From Sporichthyaceae bacterium (lineage in GTDB: Bacteria > Actinomycetota > Actinomycetes > Sporichthyales > Sporichthyaceae): a DNA stretch of 35,928 bases. The DNA lies in contig DASXPS010000013.1 of assembly GCA_036493475.1 (NCBI GenBank), forward strand, positions 1 through 35,928, read 5' to 3'. A program made the position numbers and the translations under genes. Below the pieces are notes generated by a model that saw only the letters and a program-made list of their open reading frames with translations, was not told the origin of the DNA and did not search any database. Shown in pieces: positions 16,991 to 24,527 of the stretch (position 1 is the stretch's first letter; the number at the start of each line of letters is the position of its first letter).

Positions 16991-17326
16991 TCAGGCGGGT
17001 ATCCGCTCGATCCGGATCACCTGTTCCAAGCCGCTGATCTGCACCACGCGATCCACCAGGGACCCGGCCCGGACCCGCAGCGAGAAGTCCACGTGGTCCT
17101 CGACCAGGCCGAACAGCGCGGCCAGACCGCGGCCGTCCAGGAAGTTCAGCTGAGTCACGTCCACCACCAGCGAGCCCCGATCGCGGCGGGCTCGGGCGCT
17201 GACCGCGCGCCGAAAGGACTGCTCGCTGACCACGTCGAGATCGCCGAACAGCATGAGGCCGTCGGGCAGGGTGCGCGCCCACAGGCCTTCCCCCATGGGC
17301 GCGAGCCGGGATTCGGAGGTAACCAT
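16991..17326 (-). CDS. STAS-domain protein lacking the phospho-acceptor serine
   Basis: 111 residues, a single STAS domain of the anti-anti-sigma kind. Strand-helix pattern GDLDVVSEQSFRRAV and SLVVDVTQLNFLDGRGL is clear. In active anti-anti-sigma factors the loop reads D-S-x-G and the serine is phosphorylated by RsbW-type kinases; here D64 is followed by Gly and Arg, so it cannot be switched that way. The paralogue at 21326 keeps the serine. I choose the ATG at 17326; a TTG three codons earlier is possible. Neither has a ribosome site, and a TATTAT box ten bases upstream suggests a very short leader. It lies 59 bases downstream of the MerR gene. Confidence 0.85.
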   Translation of the reverse strand: MVTSESRLAPMGEGLWARTLPDGLMLFGDLDVVSEQSFRRAVSARARRDRGSLVVDVTQLNFLDGRGLAALFGLVEDHVDFSLRVRAGSLVDRVVQISGLEQVIRIERIPA

Positions 17327-17336
17327 GTCATACAAG

Positions 17337-17363
17337 ATAATAGACGTCTCGCGATACAGTAAA
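17337..17363 (-). promoter_or_regulatory. Candidate promoter of the serine-less STAS gene
   Basis: On the minus strand TTTACT (17358-17363), a 15-base spacer, then TATTAT (17337-17342) ten bases before the ATG. The region is strikingly AT-rich for this genome. Predicted start leaves only a few bases of leader, consistent with the missing ribosome site. The short spacer lowers confidence. Confidence 0.4.
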
Positions 17364-17385
17364 CTTCTATTTGTTGCTACAGGTA

Positions 17386-17706
17386 TCAGTCGCCCGTTTG
17401 CCGCTCATCCTCGAGCTCGGTGATGCGCTCCCGAGCCGCGCCGAGGTCGTCCTGCAGCGCCAGGACGCGCGCGGCGCCCTCCAGGCTCAGGCCCTCGTCG
17501 AGCAGTGCACGCATGCGGGTGGCCAGCTCGAGTTGGCGACGCGAATAGAGTCGGTGACCGCCGACGGAGCGCTCCGGCGAGATCAGTCCTGCCGCGTCGA
17601 GTCGGCGCAGGAACGCGGGCTGCACGCCGAGCAATTCGGCGGCCCGGCCCATGGTGACGGAGGGGTAATCGTCGTCATCCAGGCGTTCAACCTTGCTCAA
17701 CCCCAC
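17386..17706 (-). CDS. MerR-family regulator (HspR-like size)
   Basis: 106 residues. After a 14-residue acidic leader comes the winged-helix DNA-binding domain (SVTMGRAAELLGVQPAFLRRLDAAGLI, then SVGGHRLYSRRQLELATRM), followed by a dimerisation helix (LDEGLSLEGAARVLALQ) and an acidic tail. The shape resembles HspR and short MerR proteins without a metal- or drug-binding domain; no cysteine is present, so it is not a metal sensor. The GTG at 17706 is used; a TTG at 17700 is possible, and both lie behind a GGAGG. Downstream lies the STAS gene, upstream the PfpI/DJ-1 gene on the same strand. Stress-linked targets are inferred from context. Confidence 0.85.
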   Translation of the reverse strand: MGLSKVERLDDDDYPSVTMGRAAELLGVQPAFLRRLDAAGLISPERSVGGHRLYSRRQLELATRMRALLDEGLSLEGAARVLALQDDLGAARERITELEDERQTGD

Positions 17707-17748
17707 CTACCTCCAGGCCGGCGGACAACTCCGCTGATGGCTCCAGAG

Positions 17749-17778
17749 TATCTACAACCGAGATGGTAGGTCTGTTCA
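17749..17778 (-). promoter_or_regulatory. Candidate promoter of the MerR gene
   Basis: Minus strand TGAACA (17773-17778), 18 bases, TAGATA (17749-17754). Start near 17742 gives a leader of about 36 bases containing the GGAGG site. The -35 box overlaps the stop of the PfpI/DJ-1 gene. Weak consensus match. Confidence 0.3.
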
Positions 17779-18330
17779 GTCCGCGTGGGTGGCGAAATGC
17801 TCGACCATGGCGGCGCAGAACGCCGGCAGGTCGTCGGGCTTGCGGCTGGTGACAAACGGGCCGTCCACGACGACCTCTTCGTCCACCCATTGGCCACCGG
17901 CGCGCTCGATGTCGGTGCGCAGACTGGGCCAGGAGGTCATTTTGCGACCGGCCACCACGCCGGTCTCCACCAGGCTCCACGGGCCGTGGCAGATCGCCGC
18001 GACCGGCTTGCCCGCCGCGACCATGGCGCGCACGAAGCCCATTGCTTCGGAGTCCATACGCAACCGGTCCGGGTTCACCGTGCCGCCGGGCAACAGCAGT
18101 GCGTCGTAGTCCTCGGGCAGTGCTTCCTGCAGTGATCGATCGACCTTCAGGTCCCCGGCCGGGTTCAGGTCGGAGTCCTGCGACTGTACGGTGCCGGCCC
18201 GCGGCGAGATCAGGTCCACCGCGGCATCAGCGGCCTCCAGTGCGCGGCGGGGCTGTTCGTACTCGACGCGTTCCACGCCGTCGGTCGCCAGGATCGCGAT
18301 CCGTCTGCCGGTGAGCGTGTCGGCCTTCAT
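17776..18330 (-). CDS. PfpI/DJ-1 family protein
   Basis: 184 residues, the usual length. The nucleophile elbow AICHGPWSL places C114 next to H115, and E20 (DGVERVEYEQP) is the expected acid partner, as in PfpI-type proteins. LISPRAG, YDALLLPGG and TSWPSLRTDIERAGGQWVDEEVVVDG are typical family blocks. Members have been described as stress-induced proteases or as glyoxalase/deglycase-like enzymes, and the activity here cannot be chosen from sequence. The ATG at 18330 gives the canonical start; the frame is open further upstream without family sequence. It is divergent from the hemerythrin gene. A GGGTAC box nine bases before the ATG suggests stress-sigma control with a very short leader. Confidence 0.87.
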   Translation of the reverse strand: MKADTLTGRRIAILATDGVERVEYEQPRRALEAADAAVDLISPRAGTVQSQDSDLNPAGDLKVDRSLQEALPEDYDALLLPGGTVNPDRLRMDSEAMGFVRAMVAAGKPVAAICHGPWSLVETGVVAGRKMTSWPSLRTDIERAGGQWVDEEVVVDGPFVTSRKPDDLPAFCAAMVEHFATHAD

Positions 18331-18339
18331 GAGGCGGGT

Positions 18340-18364
18340 GTACCCGCGGGCTTTGCCGGCATGC
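18340..18364 (-). promoter_or_regulatory. Candidate SigB/SigF-type promoter of the PfpI/DJ-1 gene
   Basis: Minus strand GCAT (18361-18364), 15 bases, GGGTAC (18340-18345), then nine bases to the ATG. Fits GNNT-N14-16-GGGTA, but the -35 is weakly defined. Confidence 0.35.
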
Positions 18365-18423
18365 CCCGAAGACCATGGGGAAGGCCAGGGCAGAGGCCGG
18401 AAAGTTAGGGGAAGGAGCAGTCC

Positions 18424-18924
18424 GTGAGCACAGACGCCATCGTCATGCTGCGTGAGGACCACGATGAGGTGAAGCGCGTTTTCCGGGAGTTCCAGGCAGC
18501 CGGGGACAACGCCAAGGTCGGCAAGGCGCGCCTGGTGGACAAGATGATCGAGCTACTCACCGTGCACACGTACCTGGAGAACGAGTGCGTTTATCCACAG
18601 GTGCGCTCGCTGGTGCCGGACCTGAACTCCGAGATTTTGGAGTCTTTCGAGGAGCACCATGTCGCCGACGTGCTGTGCATGGAGTTAGCGGCGATGACCC
18701 CGGACAACGAGCACTTCGATGCCAAGGTCAGCGTCCTCATCGAGAACGTGACGCATCACATCGATGAGGAGGAGACCGGCTGGTTCCCGCAGGTGCGCGA
18801 AGCGCTGGGCCGGAAGGTCTTGCAGGAGATCGGTGCACAGATGCTGCAGATGCGACCGAACGCGCCCACCCGGCCGAGCCAACCGAGTGCGTTGAAGAAG
18901 GCCGTCGACGCGGTGCTGTCCTGA
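18424..18924 (+). CDS. Hemerythrin/HHE-domain protein
   Basis: 166 residues forming a four-helix hemerythrin-like bundle. Metal-ligand candidates occur in order: H14 (LREDHDE), the histidine of LTVHTYLENE with the nearby Glu, the EEHH pair in helix three, and HHIDEEE in helix four. A Pro-rich linker and a basic C-terminal helix (ALKKAVDAVL) follow. Such proteins bind a diiron centre and sense or buffer oxygen, NO or peroxide in the cytoplasm. The GTG at 18424 has a GGGGAAGGAG site ending six bases upstream. It is divergent from the PfpI/DJ-1 gene and followed by a small repeat protein, a grouping that fits a redox stress response. Confidence 0.88.
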   Translation: MSTDAIVMLREDHDEVKRVFREFQAAGDNAKVGKARLVDKMIELLTVHTYLENECVYPQVRSLVPDLNSEILESFEEHHVADVLCMELAAMTPDNEHFDAKVSVLIENVTHHIDEEETGWFPQVREALGRKVLQEIGAQMLQMRPNAPTRPSQPSALKKAVDAVLS

Positions 18925-18925
18925 C

Positions 18926-18950
18926 GAGTGTTCGGGCGCGGGGCGGGTAG
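18926..18950 (+). promoter_or_regulatory. Candidate SigB/SigF-type promoter of the 60-residue protein gene
   Basis: GAGT (18926-18929), 15 bases, GGGTAG (18945-18950), then about 30 bases to the ATG with an AGGAGG between. It starts immediately after the hemerythrin stop. Pattern evidence only. Confidence 0.4.
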
Positions 18951-18980
18951 TCGAGGTAGTAGCCAGGAAAGGAGGCCGAC

Positions 18981-19163
18981 ATGGCGGACATGAACAAGAA
19001 GTCCGATGTGATGGGTCAGGGCAAACAGGAGCCCGGCGAGGATGTCATGGGACGCGGCAAGCAGATGGCCACCGACAATGACGTGATGCCGGACGAGGGC
19101 AAGCAGAAGATGACCGAGGCCAAGGACAAGGCCGAGGACATCGGGGAGAACGTGCGGCGCTGA
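18981..19163 (+). CDS. 60-residue charged repeat protein
   Basis: Not a family I can name with certainty. It has no hydrophobic core or cysteine, is rich in Lys, Asp, Glu, Gly and Met, and should be disordered. Three copies of a DVMxxGKQ-like motif start near residues 9, 22 and 34, visible also in the DNA. The last 20 residues (KMTEAKDKAEDIGENVR) could form an amphipathic helix of the kind seen in CsbD- or LEA-like stress proteins. It is very likely real: AGGAGG is placed seven bases before the ATG, a stress-type promoter lies upstream, and a strong hairpin follows the stop. A role in desiccation or general stress is inferred. Confidence 0.75.
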   Translation: MADMNKKSDVMGQGKQEPGEDVMGRGKQMATDNDVMPDEGKQKMTEAKDKAEDIGENVRR

Positions 19164-19172
19164 TCACCGCTC

Positions 19173-19202
19173 GATGCCCCGGCACCGCGGTGTCGGGGCA
19201 TC
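19173..19202. terminator. Strong hairpin terminator
   Basis: GATGCCCC and GGGGCATC form perfect eight-base ends. The stem continues through most of the interior (one mismatch at the G/T step) to a CGCG loop. It lies nine bases after the 60-residue protein gene and 12 bases from the end of the convergent MFS gene, so it can serve both. It has no U-tract, as is common in actinobacteria. Confidence 0.8.
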
Positions 19203-19214
19203 GTCATGTCCGGG

Positions 19215-20633
19215 TCAGACGTGCTCGTCCGCGGGCAACTCCGGTGCACACTCGCCGACCCGGCTGAAGCCGATCAACGACGCCACCAGCGTCAGCACCG
19301 CGAAGGCGGCCGCGCACAGGTAGGCGTGCTGCAGGCCGCGGCTGAAGGCGCCGGCGGTGCGGGTCGTCCGGTGCCCGCGCAATACGGCGTTACGCGCGGA
19401 CCCGAGGCCGTTCAACGTCAGCGTGCCGAACAGCGCGACGCCCAACGAGTTGCCGACCTGGCGGAACATGCTGGTGACCGCGCCGGCCACTCCGGCCCGT
19501 TCCCTGGGCAGTCCGGACACCGCGGCGTTGGTAATCGGCGCGTTCACCAAACCCACCCCAGAGCCGATGCACACGTAGCCGGCGATCAGTGCGGGCAGGG
19601 CGTTGTGTCGCACTCCGACCAGCAGGGCGAGGGAACCCAGCAACATCGCCACGGACGCCGCCGCCACCGGCCGCCTTGGCCCGTGTGTCGCCGTCCACCG
19701 CCCGGACAACGGGGACAGCACCAGGTTGCCGATGGTGGCGGGCACCACCACCAGGCCCGCGGTCAGCGGGCTGTAGCCGCGGATGTCCTGCAGATACAGG
19801 GTGTTCACGAACAGAAAGCCCGCGTAGATCACGAACGCGGTCGCGGCCACGATCGCCGCGGTGCTGAACGCGCGGCTGCGGAACAGAGCCGGCGCCAGCA
19901 GCGGTTCGGCGACGTGCCGCTCGGCGATCACGAACGCCACCAGGGTCACCGCGCACGCGACGAACAGCGCGAGCACCCGCGGCGCCGTCCAGCCCGCGGC
20001 GGTGGACTCGATGAACGCACAGATGCCCGCGAAAAGCGCCACGCCAATGAGCACCTGACCCACCGGGTCGAGTCTGCGGGTGCGGTCACCGGCCCCGCTG
20101 GGGGCGTGACGGTTCGTCAGAACCAATGCCAGGGCGACCACCGGCAGATTGATCCAGAACACACTGCGCCAGCCGGCGGTCTGCACCAGCAAGCCGCCCA
20201 GCGGGGGACCGAGTCCGGTGCTGGCCGCGGTGGTGCCGCTCCAGATGCCGATGGCGCGGGCGCGATCGCCCGGATCGGGGAAGGCGTCGGAAACCAACGC
20301 GAGGCTGCTGGGTACCAGGAAGCAGCCGCCGGTGGCCTGCAGCACCCGGGCCGCGATGAGGAACTCCGAGCTCGGGGCGACGCTGCACAACAGCGAACCG
20401 AGACCGAACACCAGCAAGCCGTACTGCAGCACCCGGCGCCGGTCGAACCGGTCGCCCAGTGCGCCGGCGGTGAGCAACAGGGCGCCGCGCACCACGACGT
20501 AGCCGTCCACCACCCACTGGAGTTGGGCGGCCCCGGCGTTCAGGCTGCGCCCGATCTGGGGCAGCGCGACGTTGGCCACGGAGTTGTCCAGCGTGGACAT
20601 GAACAACGCCAGGCACGCGGTGAACAGCACCAT
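19215..20633 (-). CDS. MFS transporter, DHA2-like drug efflux family
   Basis: 472 residues, with about 14 hydrophobic segments. Signatures are the first-helix block LALFMSTLDNSVANVALPQIGRSL, motif A as GALGDRFDRRRVL, motif C as GTTAASTGLGPPLGGLLV near residue 140, and GWRSVFWINLPVVALAL. These mark proton-driven multidrug exporters of the EmrB/QacA type. The ATG at 20633 is the only canonical start in the open frame, although no clear ribosome site precedes it. It lies 46 bases downstream of the flavodoxin-like gene on the same strand. The C-terminus ends in a short acidic cytoplasmic tail. Substrates cannot be predicted. Confidence 0.87.
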   Translation of the reverse strand: MVLFTACLALFMSTLDNSVANVALPQIGRSLNAGAAQLQWVVDGYVVVRGALLLTAGALGDRFDRRRVLQYGLLVFGLGSLLCSVAPSSEFLIAARVLQATGGCFLVPSSLALVSDAFPDPGDRARAIGIWSGTTAASTGLGPPLGGLLVQTAGWRSVFWINLPVVALALVLTNRHAPSGAGDRTRRLDPVGQVLIGVALFAGICAFIESTAAGWTAPRVLALFVACAVTLVAFVIAERHVAEPLLAPALFRSRAFSTAAIVAATAFVIYAGFLFVNTLYLQDIRGYSPLTAGLVVVPATIGNLVLSPLSGRWTATHGPRRPVAAASVAMLLGSLALLVGVRHNALPALIAGYVCIGSGVGLVNAPITNAAVSGLPRERAGVAGAVTSMFRQVGNSLGVALFGTLTLNGLGSARNAVLRGHRTTRTAGAFSRGLQHAYLCAAAFAVLTLVASLIGFSRVGECAPELPADEHV

Positions 20634-20679
20634 CCGCGGGTGCGACGCGGAGCCCGCCGGGCGGGTCGGGCTCTGGAGC

Positions 20680-21282
20680 TCAGGACTTGGGATAGAGGTG
20701 GTCCTTCAGCAGGCCCGCCAGATGCACGGCGTTGGCGACAGCGGTGCGCGTGGTGTCGCGGGTCTTCTCGGGTTTGGGTTCCAGGTCCTTGTAGTCGGTC
20801 GAACCCATGGCCTCGCCCACCCAGTATGTGCCGGCCGCCGGCGCGACCGAGAAGCCGACGTCGTTGAGCGCCTGCAGGGTCTCCGCGACCACGTGGTGGG
20901 CACCGTCCTCGTTGCCGACGACGGCCACCAGGGCCACCTTGCCGGACATGGTCGGCCGACCGGAGGAATCGGTCTCGGACAGCTCAGCGTCCAGCCGCTC
21001 CATCGTCATCTTGGCCACCGAGGCCGGTTGACCCATCCAGATCGGGGTGGCCAACACCACGATCTCCGAGCGCAGCAGCTGCTCCCGGATCGTCGGCCAG
21101 GCGTCACCGTCGCCCTCGTCAACGCTCACGCCGAACCGCACGTCGTGATCCACCACCCGGATGAGGTTGCCGGACACGCCGTGTTCGGCGAGTTCGTCCA
21201 GCACCTCGCGGGCCAGAATCTCCGTCGACGATGGCGTCGGGCTCTTCTTCAGGGTGCACACCAGTGCAAGCGCGTTGGTCAT
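20680..21282 (-). CDS. Flavodoxin-like NAD(P)H-dependent reductase
   Basis: 200 residues of the flavodoxin/NADPH-FMN reductase fold. The FMN phosphate loop is read in CTLKKSPTPSSTEILAREVLDEL (about 8-30). LRSEIVVLATPIWMGQPASVAKMTMERLD (about 66-95) and VALVAVVGNEDGAHHV with AAGTYWVGEAMG are the other cofactor-facing segments. These proteins carry FMN and reduce quinones or other small molecules in the cytoplasm. The ATG at 21282 gives the usual start; upstream in-frame sequence is antisense to the STAS gene. It precedes the MFS gene by 46 bases, so a detoxification pair is plausible. No specific substrate can be given. Confidence 0.83.
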   Translation of the reverse strand: MTNALALVCTLKKSPTPSSTEILAREVLDELAEHGVSGNLIRVVDHDVRFGVSVDEGDGDAWPTIREQLLRSEIVVLATPIWMGQPASVAKMTMERLDAELSETDSSGRPTMSGKVALVAVVGNEDGAHHVVAETLQALNDVGFSVAPAAGTYWVGEAMGSTDYKDLEPKPEKTRDTTRTAVANAVHLAGLLKDHLYPKS

Positions 21283-21325
21283 GCGGTGCGCATTCCCCAA
21301 CCGGGGATGCCGATGCGCTCCGGGT

Positions 21326-21739
21326 TCAGGCGACGGCGCTGGAGGGCGGTACGCCTGGCTGCACCCGCTCGATCGTGAGGATCCGGTCCATGCCGCTGTA
21401 CACCAGCACCCGGTCGACGATCGAGCCCGCCAGCACCCGCAGCGAGAGGGTGAGCTCCGGGTCGTTGGCCATCGCGTACAGCGCGCCGATGCCGCCGCTG
21501 TCCAGGAAGTTGAGCGCAGTGAAGTCAACGGTCAGCGCGCCACCCTGGCGGCAAGCCTGGGCGGTCACCGCGCAGCGGAACTGGCGCTCGGTGGCCAGGT
21601 CGACGTCGCCGTGGAAGGTCATGGCACCCGGTTCGACCCGGGCCCACAGACCTTGGCCGATGACCACCAGGTCAGCGGCGGTTGCTTCGATATCCGGGGT
21701 CACCACGAGCTCCGATACTGGGGCGCGATATGGCGGCAT
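21326..21739 (-). CDS. STAS-domain anti-anti-sigma-like protein with intact serine
   Basis: 137 residues. A 28-residue N-terminal extension precedes a STAS domain that is clearly paralogous to the protein at 16991. Both share GLWAR, GD-D near the second strand, LNFLD, SLRV-AGS-VDRV and an ERV/ERI ending. Here the loop reads NFLDSGG, so S81 can be the phosphorylation site used by RsbW-type kinases. It would release a SigB/F-type factor such as the one at 11746 when unphosphorylated. The start at 21739 is the outermost ATG; GTG codons downstream are possible. The best SigB/F-like promoter in the window lies upstream, which suggests positive feedback. Confidence 0.85.
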   Translation of the reverse strand: MPPYRAPVSELVVTPDIEATAADLVVIGQGLWARVEPGAMTFHGDVDLATERQFRCAVTAQACRQGGALTVDFTALNFLDSGGIGALYAMANDPELTLSLRVLAGSIVDRVLVYSGMDRILTIERVQPGVPPSSAVA

Positions 21740-21784
21740 CGCGGCGCCGATAAGTTGCCCCTGTAGCTAGAGGTTGTCGCGGTG

Positions 21785-21810
21785 TTACCCCACGCTAGCG
21801 GCGGGCAAAC
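21785..21810 (-). promoter_or_regulatory. Candidate SigB/SigF promoter of the STAS gene
   Basis: Minus strand GTTT (21807-21810), 16 bases, GGGTAA (21785-21790), the closest fit in the window to the SigB/SigF consensus. Predicted start near 21778 leaves a leader of about 39 bases. An anti-anti-sigma gene is a classical member of such a regulon. Confidence 0.55.
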
Positions 21811-21851
21811 GACATGTCCGGCGTGTCGTGCTGAGGTACGTTTTTCCGGCC

Positions 21852-22667
21852 TCAGAACTGCGGATCGAGCACGCTGGGGAACCGTGGCGCCCGCTTCTCC
21901 CGGTGCGAGGCCAGGCCCTCCACCACATCGTCGCCGCCGAAGCCGAGGAACTCCAGCGCCAGCGAGGCGTCGAAAATCGGCCCGGCCTGCCGGTACCAGT
22001 GGTTGAGCGTGTGCTTGGTGAACCGCAGTGCGGGCTGGGCCATGTTCGACAGCTGCACGGCCACCTCCAGCGCCTTGTCCTGCAGCTGGTCGTCGTCCAC
22101 GCACAACGAGACCAGTCCGATGCGCTCGGCCTCCTCGCCGGTCACCGTCTCGCAGGTGAGCAGGTAGTACTTGGCCTTGGCCATGCCGCAGAGCAGCGGC
22201 CAGCAGATCGCCGCGTGGTCGCCGGCGGCCACGCCGAGGCGGGTGTGCCCGTCGATGATGCGTGCGGTGCGCGCGACGATCGACACGTCGGACAGCACAC
22301 CCGCGACCAGGCCTGCGCCCACCGCCGGGCCGTGCATGGCGCTGACGATGATCTTCGAGCAGTTGATGACGTTCCACACCAGGTCACGGGCCTCGCGCAG
22401 CACGCCCATGCGCTTGCCGGTCTGGCCGATCATGGAGTCGACGAGCTCGAAGCTGCCGCCGGCCGAGAAGCCCTTGCCCGCGCCGCGCAGGATCGCCACC
22501 CGGGTGTCCGGATCCTTGTCCACGTCCAGCCACACGTCGCAGAGCTCGCGGTGCCCGTCCGGGGACACCGCGTTGAGCCCCGGACCGTCCAGCGTGATGC
22601 GCAGGATGCCGTCTGCCGGACGGTCGAAGGTCAGGGTCGGGTAGACGGCGGCGAAGTCGATGGCCAT
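21852..22667 (-). CDS. Crotonase-family (enoyl-CoA hydratase/isomerase) protein
   Basis: 271 residues. The oxyanion-hole loops [10 protein letters not shown] (65-73) and [10 protein letters not shown] (111-120) mark a CoA-thioester enzyme of the crotonase fold. By my alignment the two glutamates that catalyse hydration in classical enoyl-CoA hydratase correspond to H141 and Y167 (HTRLG and AKYYLLTCE), so simple hydration is doubtful. Isomerase, hydrolase, retro-Claisen or dehydrating activity is possible. The ATG at 22667 has an AGGACC-type ribosome site. It lies 20 bases after the F420 oxidoreductase and is the last gene of the SDR-LLM-crotonase set, which points to catabolism of an acyl-CoA or cyclic ketone. 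Confidence 0.83.
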   Translation of the reverse strand: MAIDFAAVYPTLTFDRPADGILRITLDGPGLNAVSPDGHRELCDVWLDVDKDPDTRVAILRGAGKGFSAGGSFELVDSMIGQTGKRMGVLREARDLVWNVINCSKIIVSAMHGPAVGAGLVAGVLSDVSIVARTARIIDGHTRLGVAAGDHAAICWPLLCGMAKAKYYLLTCETVTGEEAERIGLVSLCVDDDQLQDKALEVAVQLSNMAQPALRFTKHTLNHWYRQAGPIFDASLALEFLGFGGDDVVEGLASHREKRAPRFPSVLDPQF

Positions 22668-22687
22668 AAGGGTCCTTTCGGGACGGG

Positions 22688-23737
22688 TCAGCGGCGGGCG
22701 GCGGGCTTGGCGTCGCGGACGGTACGGGCGATCTCGCTCCACCTGCCGAGGTGCTCCGGGTGCCGCGTCAAGTCGTCGACGGTGAGGTAGGAGATGACCC
22801 GTTCGGCCAAGCCGCCGTAGCGGGTCACCAGCCGGTCGGCGATCTCATCCCAGGGGCCGATGACCGCGTAGTGGTCGAGCATCTCCTCGGTGATGGTGTT
22901 GGCCAGCGCGTCGATGTCGCCGGCCTTCAGCGCGGTGTTCAGCGCCTCCGAGACGCCGTCGAAACCGAGGTCGGTGAACTGGAACGCATAGTTCTTGGTG
23001 GACCCGTAGAAGCCGATCTGCTTGCGGGCTCGGCGCACCAGGAACGCACGCTCCTCGGGGGTGTCGCCGGGTATCACGAACACCGGGATCAGCAGGTCCA
23101 CCTCCGCGGGGGAGCGCCCGACCTTGTCCGCACCGAGCTGCAGGTCGGGCAGCAGGCGATGCTCGAGGTAATGCATGGAGTGCAGCGGGTGGACGTGGAT
23201 GCCGTCGGCGTACTGGCCCGCCATCGCCACCATCCACGGACCCACCGCGGAGATGTCCACCTTGATATCCCCGTAGGCGTGCAACTGCGGGCTGAACGCC
23301 TCCGGCAGCAGGGTCAGGTCGTAGTGCTTGCTGTGGTGGTCGAGTTTCTTCTCCCGCCGGAACGCCGCCAGGATGTCCTTGACCGCGAGCAGGTAGTCGC
23401 GCATGCGCGGGCCGGGCGGGTCGAAGGCGGCGCCGTAGCGGCGCTCGATGTGCGCCCGCACCTGGCTGCCCAGCCCCAGCCGGTAGCGGCCGTTGGTGTT
23501 GTCCGCCAGCTCCCAGGCGATGTTCGCGGCGATCATCGGGCTCATCGGGAAGGCCACCGCGATGCCGGTGGTGAACGTCAGCGACGGCGCGGCGGTGGCC
23601 GCGGCCGCGATGCTCATCCACGGGGTCTGACCGGTGTCGACGAAGGTCATCCCGGTGAACCCGGCCTGCTCGGTGCGCCGGGCCAGTTCGGCCACCTCGG
23701 TCCACCGGCTCGGGCCGACCATCACATCGAACTTCAT
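22688..23737 (-). CDS. F420-dependent LLM-class oxidoreductase (TIGR03617-like)
   Basis: 349 residues of the luciferase-like fold. [12 protein letters not shown] at the start, [16 protein letters not shown] near 33-48, [25 protein letters not shown] near 55-79 and [19 protein letters not shown] near 84-101 agree with the TIGR03617 group found in mycobacteria and relatives. The expected cofactor is reduced F420 in the cytoplasm. It lies 31 bases downstream of the SDR gene and 20 bases upstream of the crotonase gene. It is a different subgroup from the enzyme at 3515, sharing only the fold. The substrate is probably a hydrophobic CoA-linked or cyclic intermediate, by context alone. Confidence 0.87.
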   Translation of the reverse strand: MKFDVMVGPSRWTEVAELARRTEQAGFTGMTFVDTGQTPWMSIAAAATAAPSLTFTTGIAVAFPMSPMIAANIAWELADNTNGRYRLGLGSQVRAHIERRYGAAFDPPGPRMRDYLLAVKDILAAFRREKKLDHHSKHYDLTLLPEAFSPQLHAYGDIKVDISAVGPWMVAMAGQYADGIHVHPLHSMHYLEHRLLPDLQLGADKVGRSPAEVDLLIPVFVIPGDTPEERAFLVRRARKQIGFYGSTKNYAFQFTDLGFDGVSEALNTALKAGDIDALANTITEEMLDHYAVIGPWDEIADRLVTRYGGLAERVISYLTVDDLTRHPEHLGRWSEIARTVRDAKPAARR

Positions 23738-23768
23738 GAGCTCTCCCTGTCGCAGGTGTGATGGGTCC

Positions 23769-24515
23769 TCAGGCCATGGTCAGGCCGCCGCTGACGGACA
23801 GCGTCTGGCCGGTGATGAAGCGCGCGCCGTCCGACGCCAGGAACACCACGGCGGGCGCGATGTCGTCCGGATCGGCCAGCCGGCGCATGGGGATGGCCTT
23901 CTTCAGCGCGTCGACGAACTTGTCGCCGGTGCCCAGCTCCCCGGCCATCCGGTGGATCAGCGGGGTGTCGGTGGGTCCGGGGCACACCACGTTGACGGTG
24001 ATGCCGTGCTTGGCGACCTCGCGGGCCACGCTCTTGGAGAAGGCCACCACCGCGCCCTTGGCGCCGGCGTAGACGGCCTCCAGCGAGGAGCCGACCCGGG
24101 CCGCATCGGAGGCCACCGACACAATGCGCCCACTGCCGCGCTCGATCATCCGCGGCAGCACCGCGTGCACGGTGTTCAACGGGCCGCGGTAGTTGATCGC
24201 GATGACCTTGTCCCACAGGTCCGGGGTGCTATCCACGAACGGCACGAAGCGGTCCCAGCCGGCCACGTTGATCAGGCTGACGATGGGGCCGAGCTCGGTC
24301 TCCACCGAATCGACGGCCGCCTTTACCGCGGCGGTGTCGGAGACGTCCACCCCCAGACCGACGTGGCCGTCGCCGGCCAGCTCGCCCGCCAGCGCCAGCG
24401 CCGGCTTCTCGTCGAGGTCGAGCACCACCACTCGACGCCCATCGGCCGCGAGGTGGCGGCACACCGCGGCCCCGATCGCGCCCGCGCCACCGGTAACCAC
24501 CGCGATCTCGGCCAT
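23769..24515 (-). CDS. Short-chain dehydrogenase/reductase
   Basis: 248 residues, classical SDR. The cofactor motif TGGAGAIG (8-15) and an acidic residue after the second strand (VVVLDLDE) favour NAD(H). INVAG is the NNAG-equivalent. Catalytic residues are N108, S136, Y149 and K153 (YAGAK). NVVCPGPTDTPL and a Gly-rich C-terminus (GQTLSVSGGLTMA) complete the pattern. The family oxidises or reduces hydroxy/keto groups, often at the 3-hydroxyacyl-CoA step. It is first in the minus-strand set with the F420 oxidoreductase and crotonase. GAGGGG lies nine bases upstream of the ATG, and an operator-like inverted repeat lies in the leader. Confidence 0.9.
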   Translation of the reverse strand: MAEIAVVTGGAGAIGAAVCRHLAADGRRVVVLDLDEKPALALAGELAGDGHVGLGVDVSDTAAVKAAVDSVETELGPIVSLINVAGWDRFVPFVDSTPDLWDKVIAINYRGPLNTVHAVLPRMIERGSGRIVSVASDAARVGSSLEAVYAGAKGAVVAFSKSVAREVAKHGITVNVVCPGPTDTPLIHRMAGELGTGDKFVDALKKAIPMRRLADPDDIAPAVVFLASDGARFITGQTLSVSGGLTMA

Positions 24516-24527
24516 AGCCGATCCCCT

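Noticed and set aside
19206-20867. Long plus-strand open frame opposite the MFS gene
   Set aside because: Its product is Gln/Arg/Gly-rich without domains and mirrors codon bias of the transporter gene; an antisense artefact of high GC.
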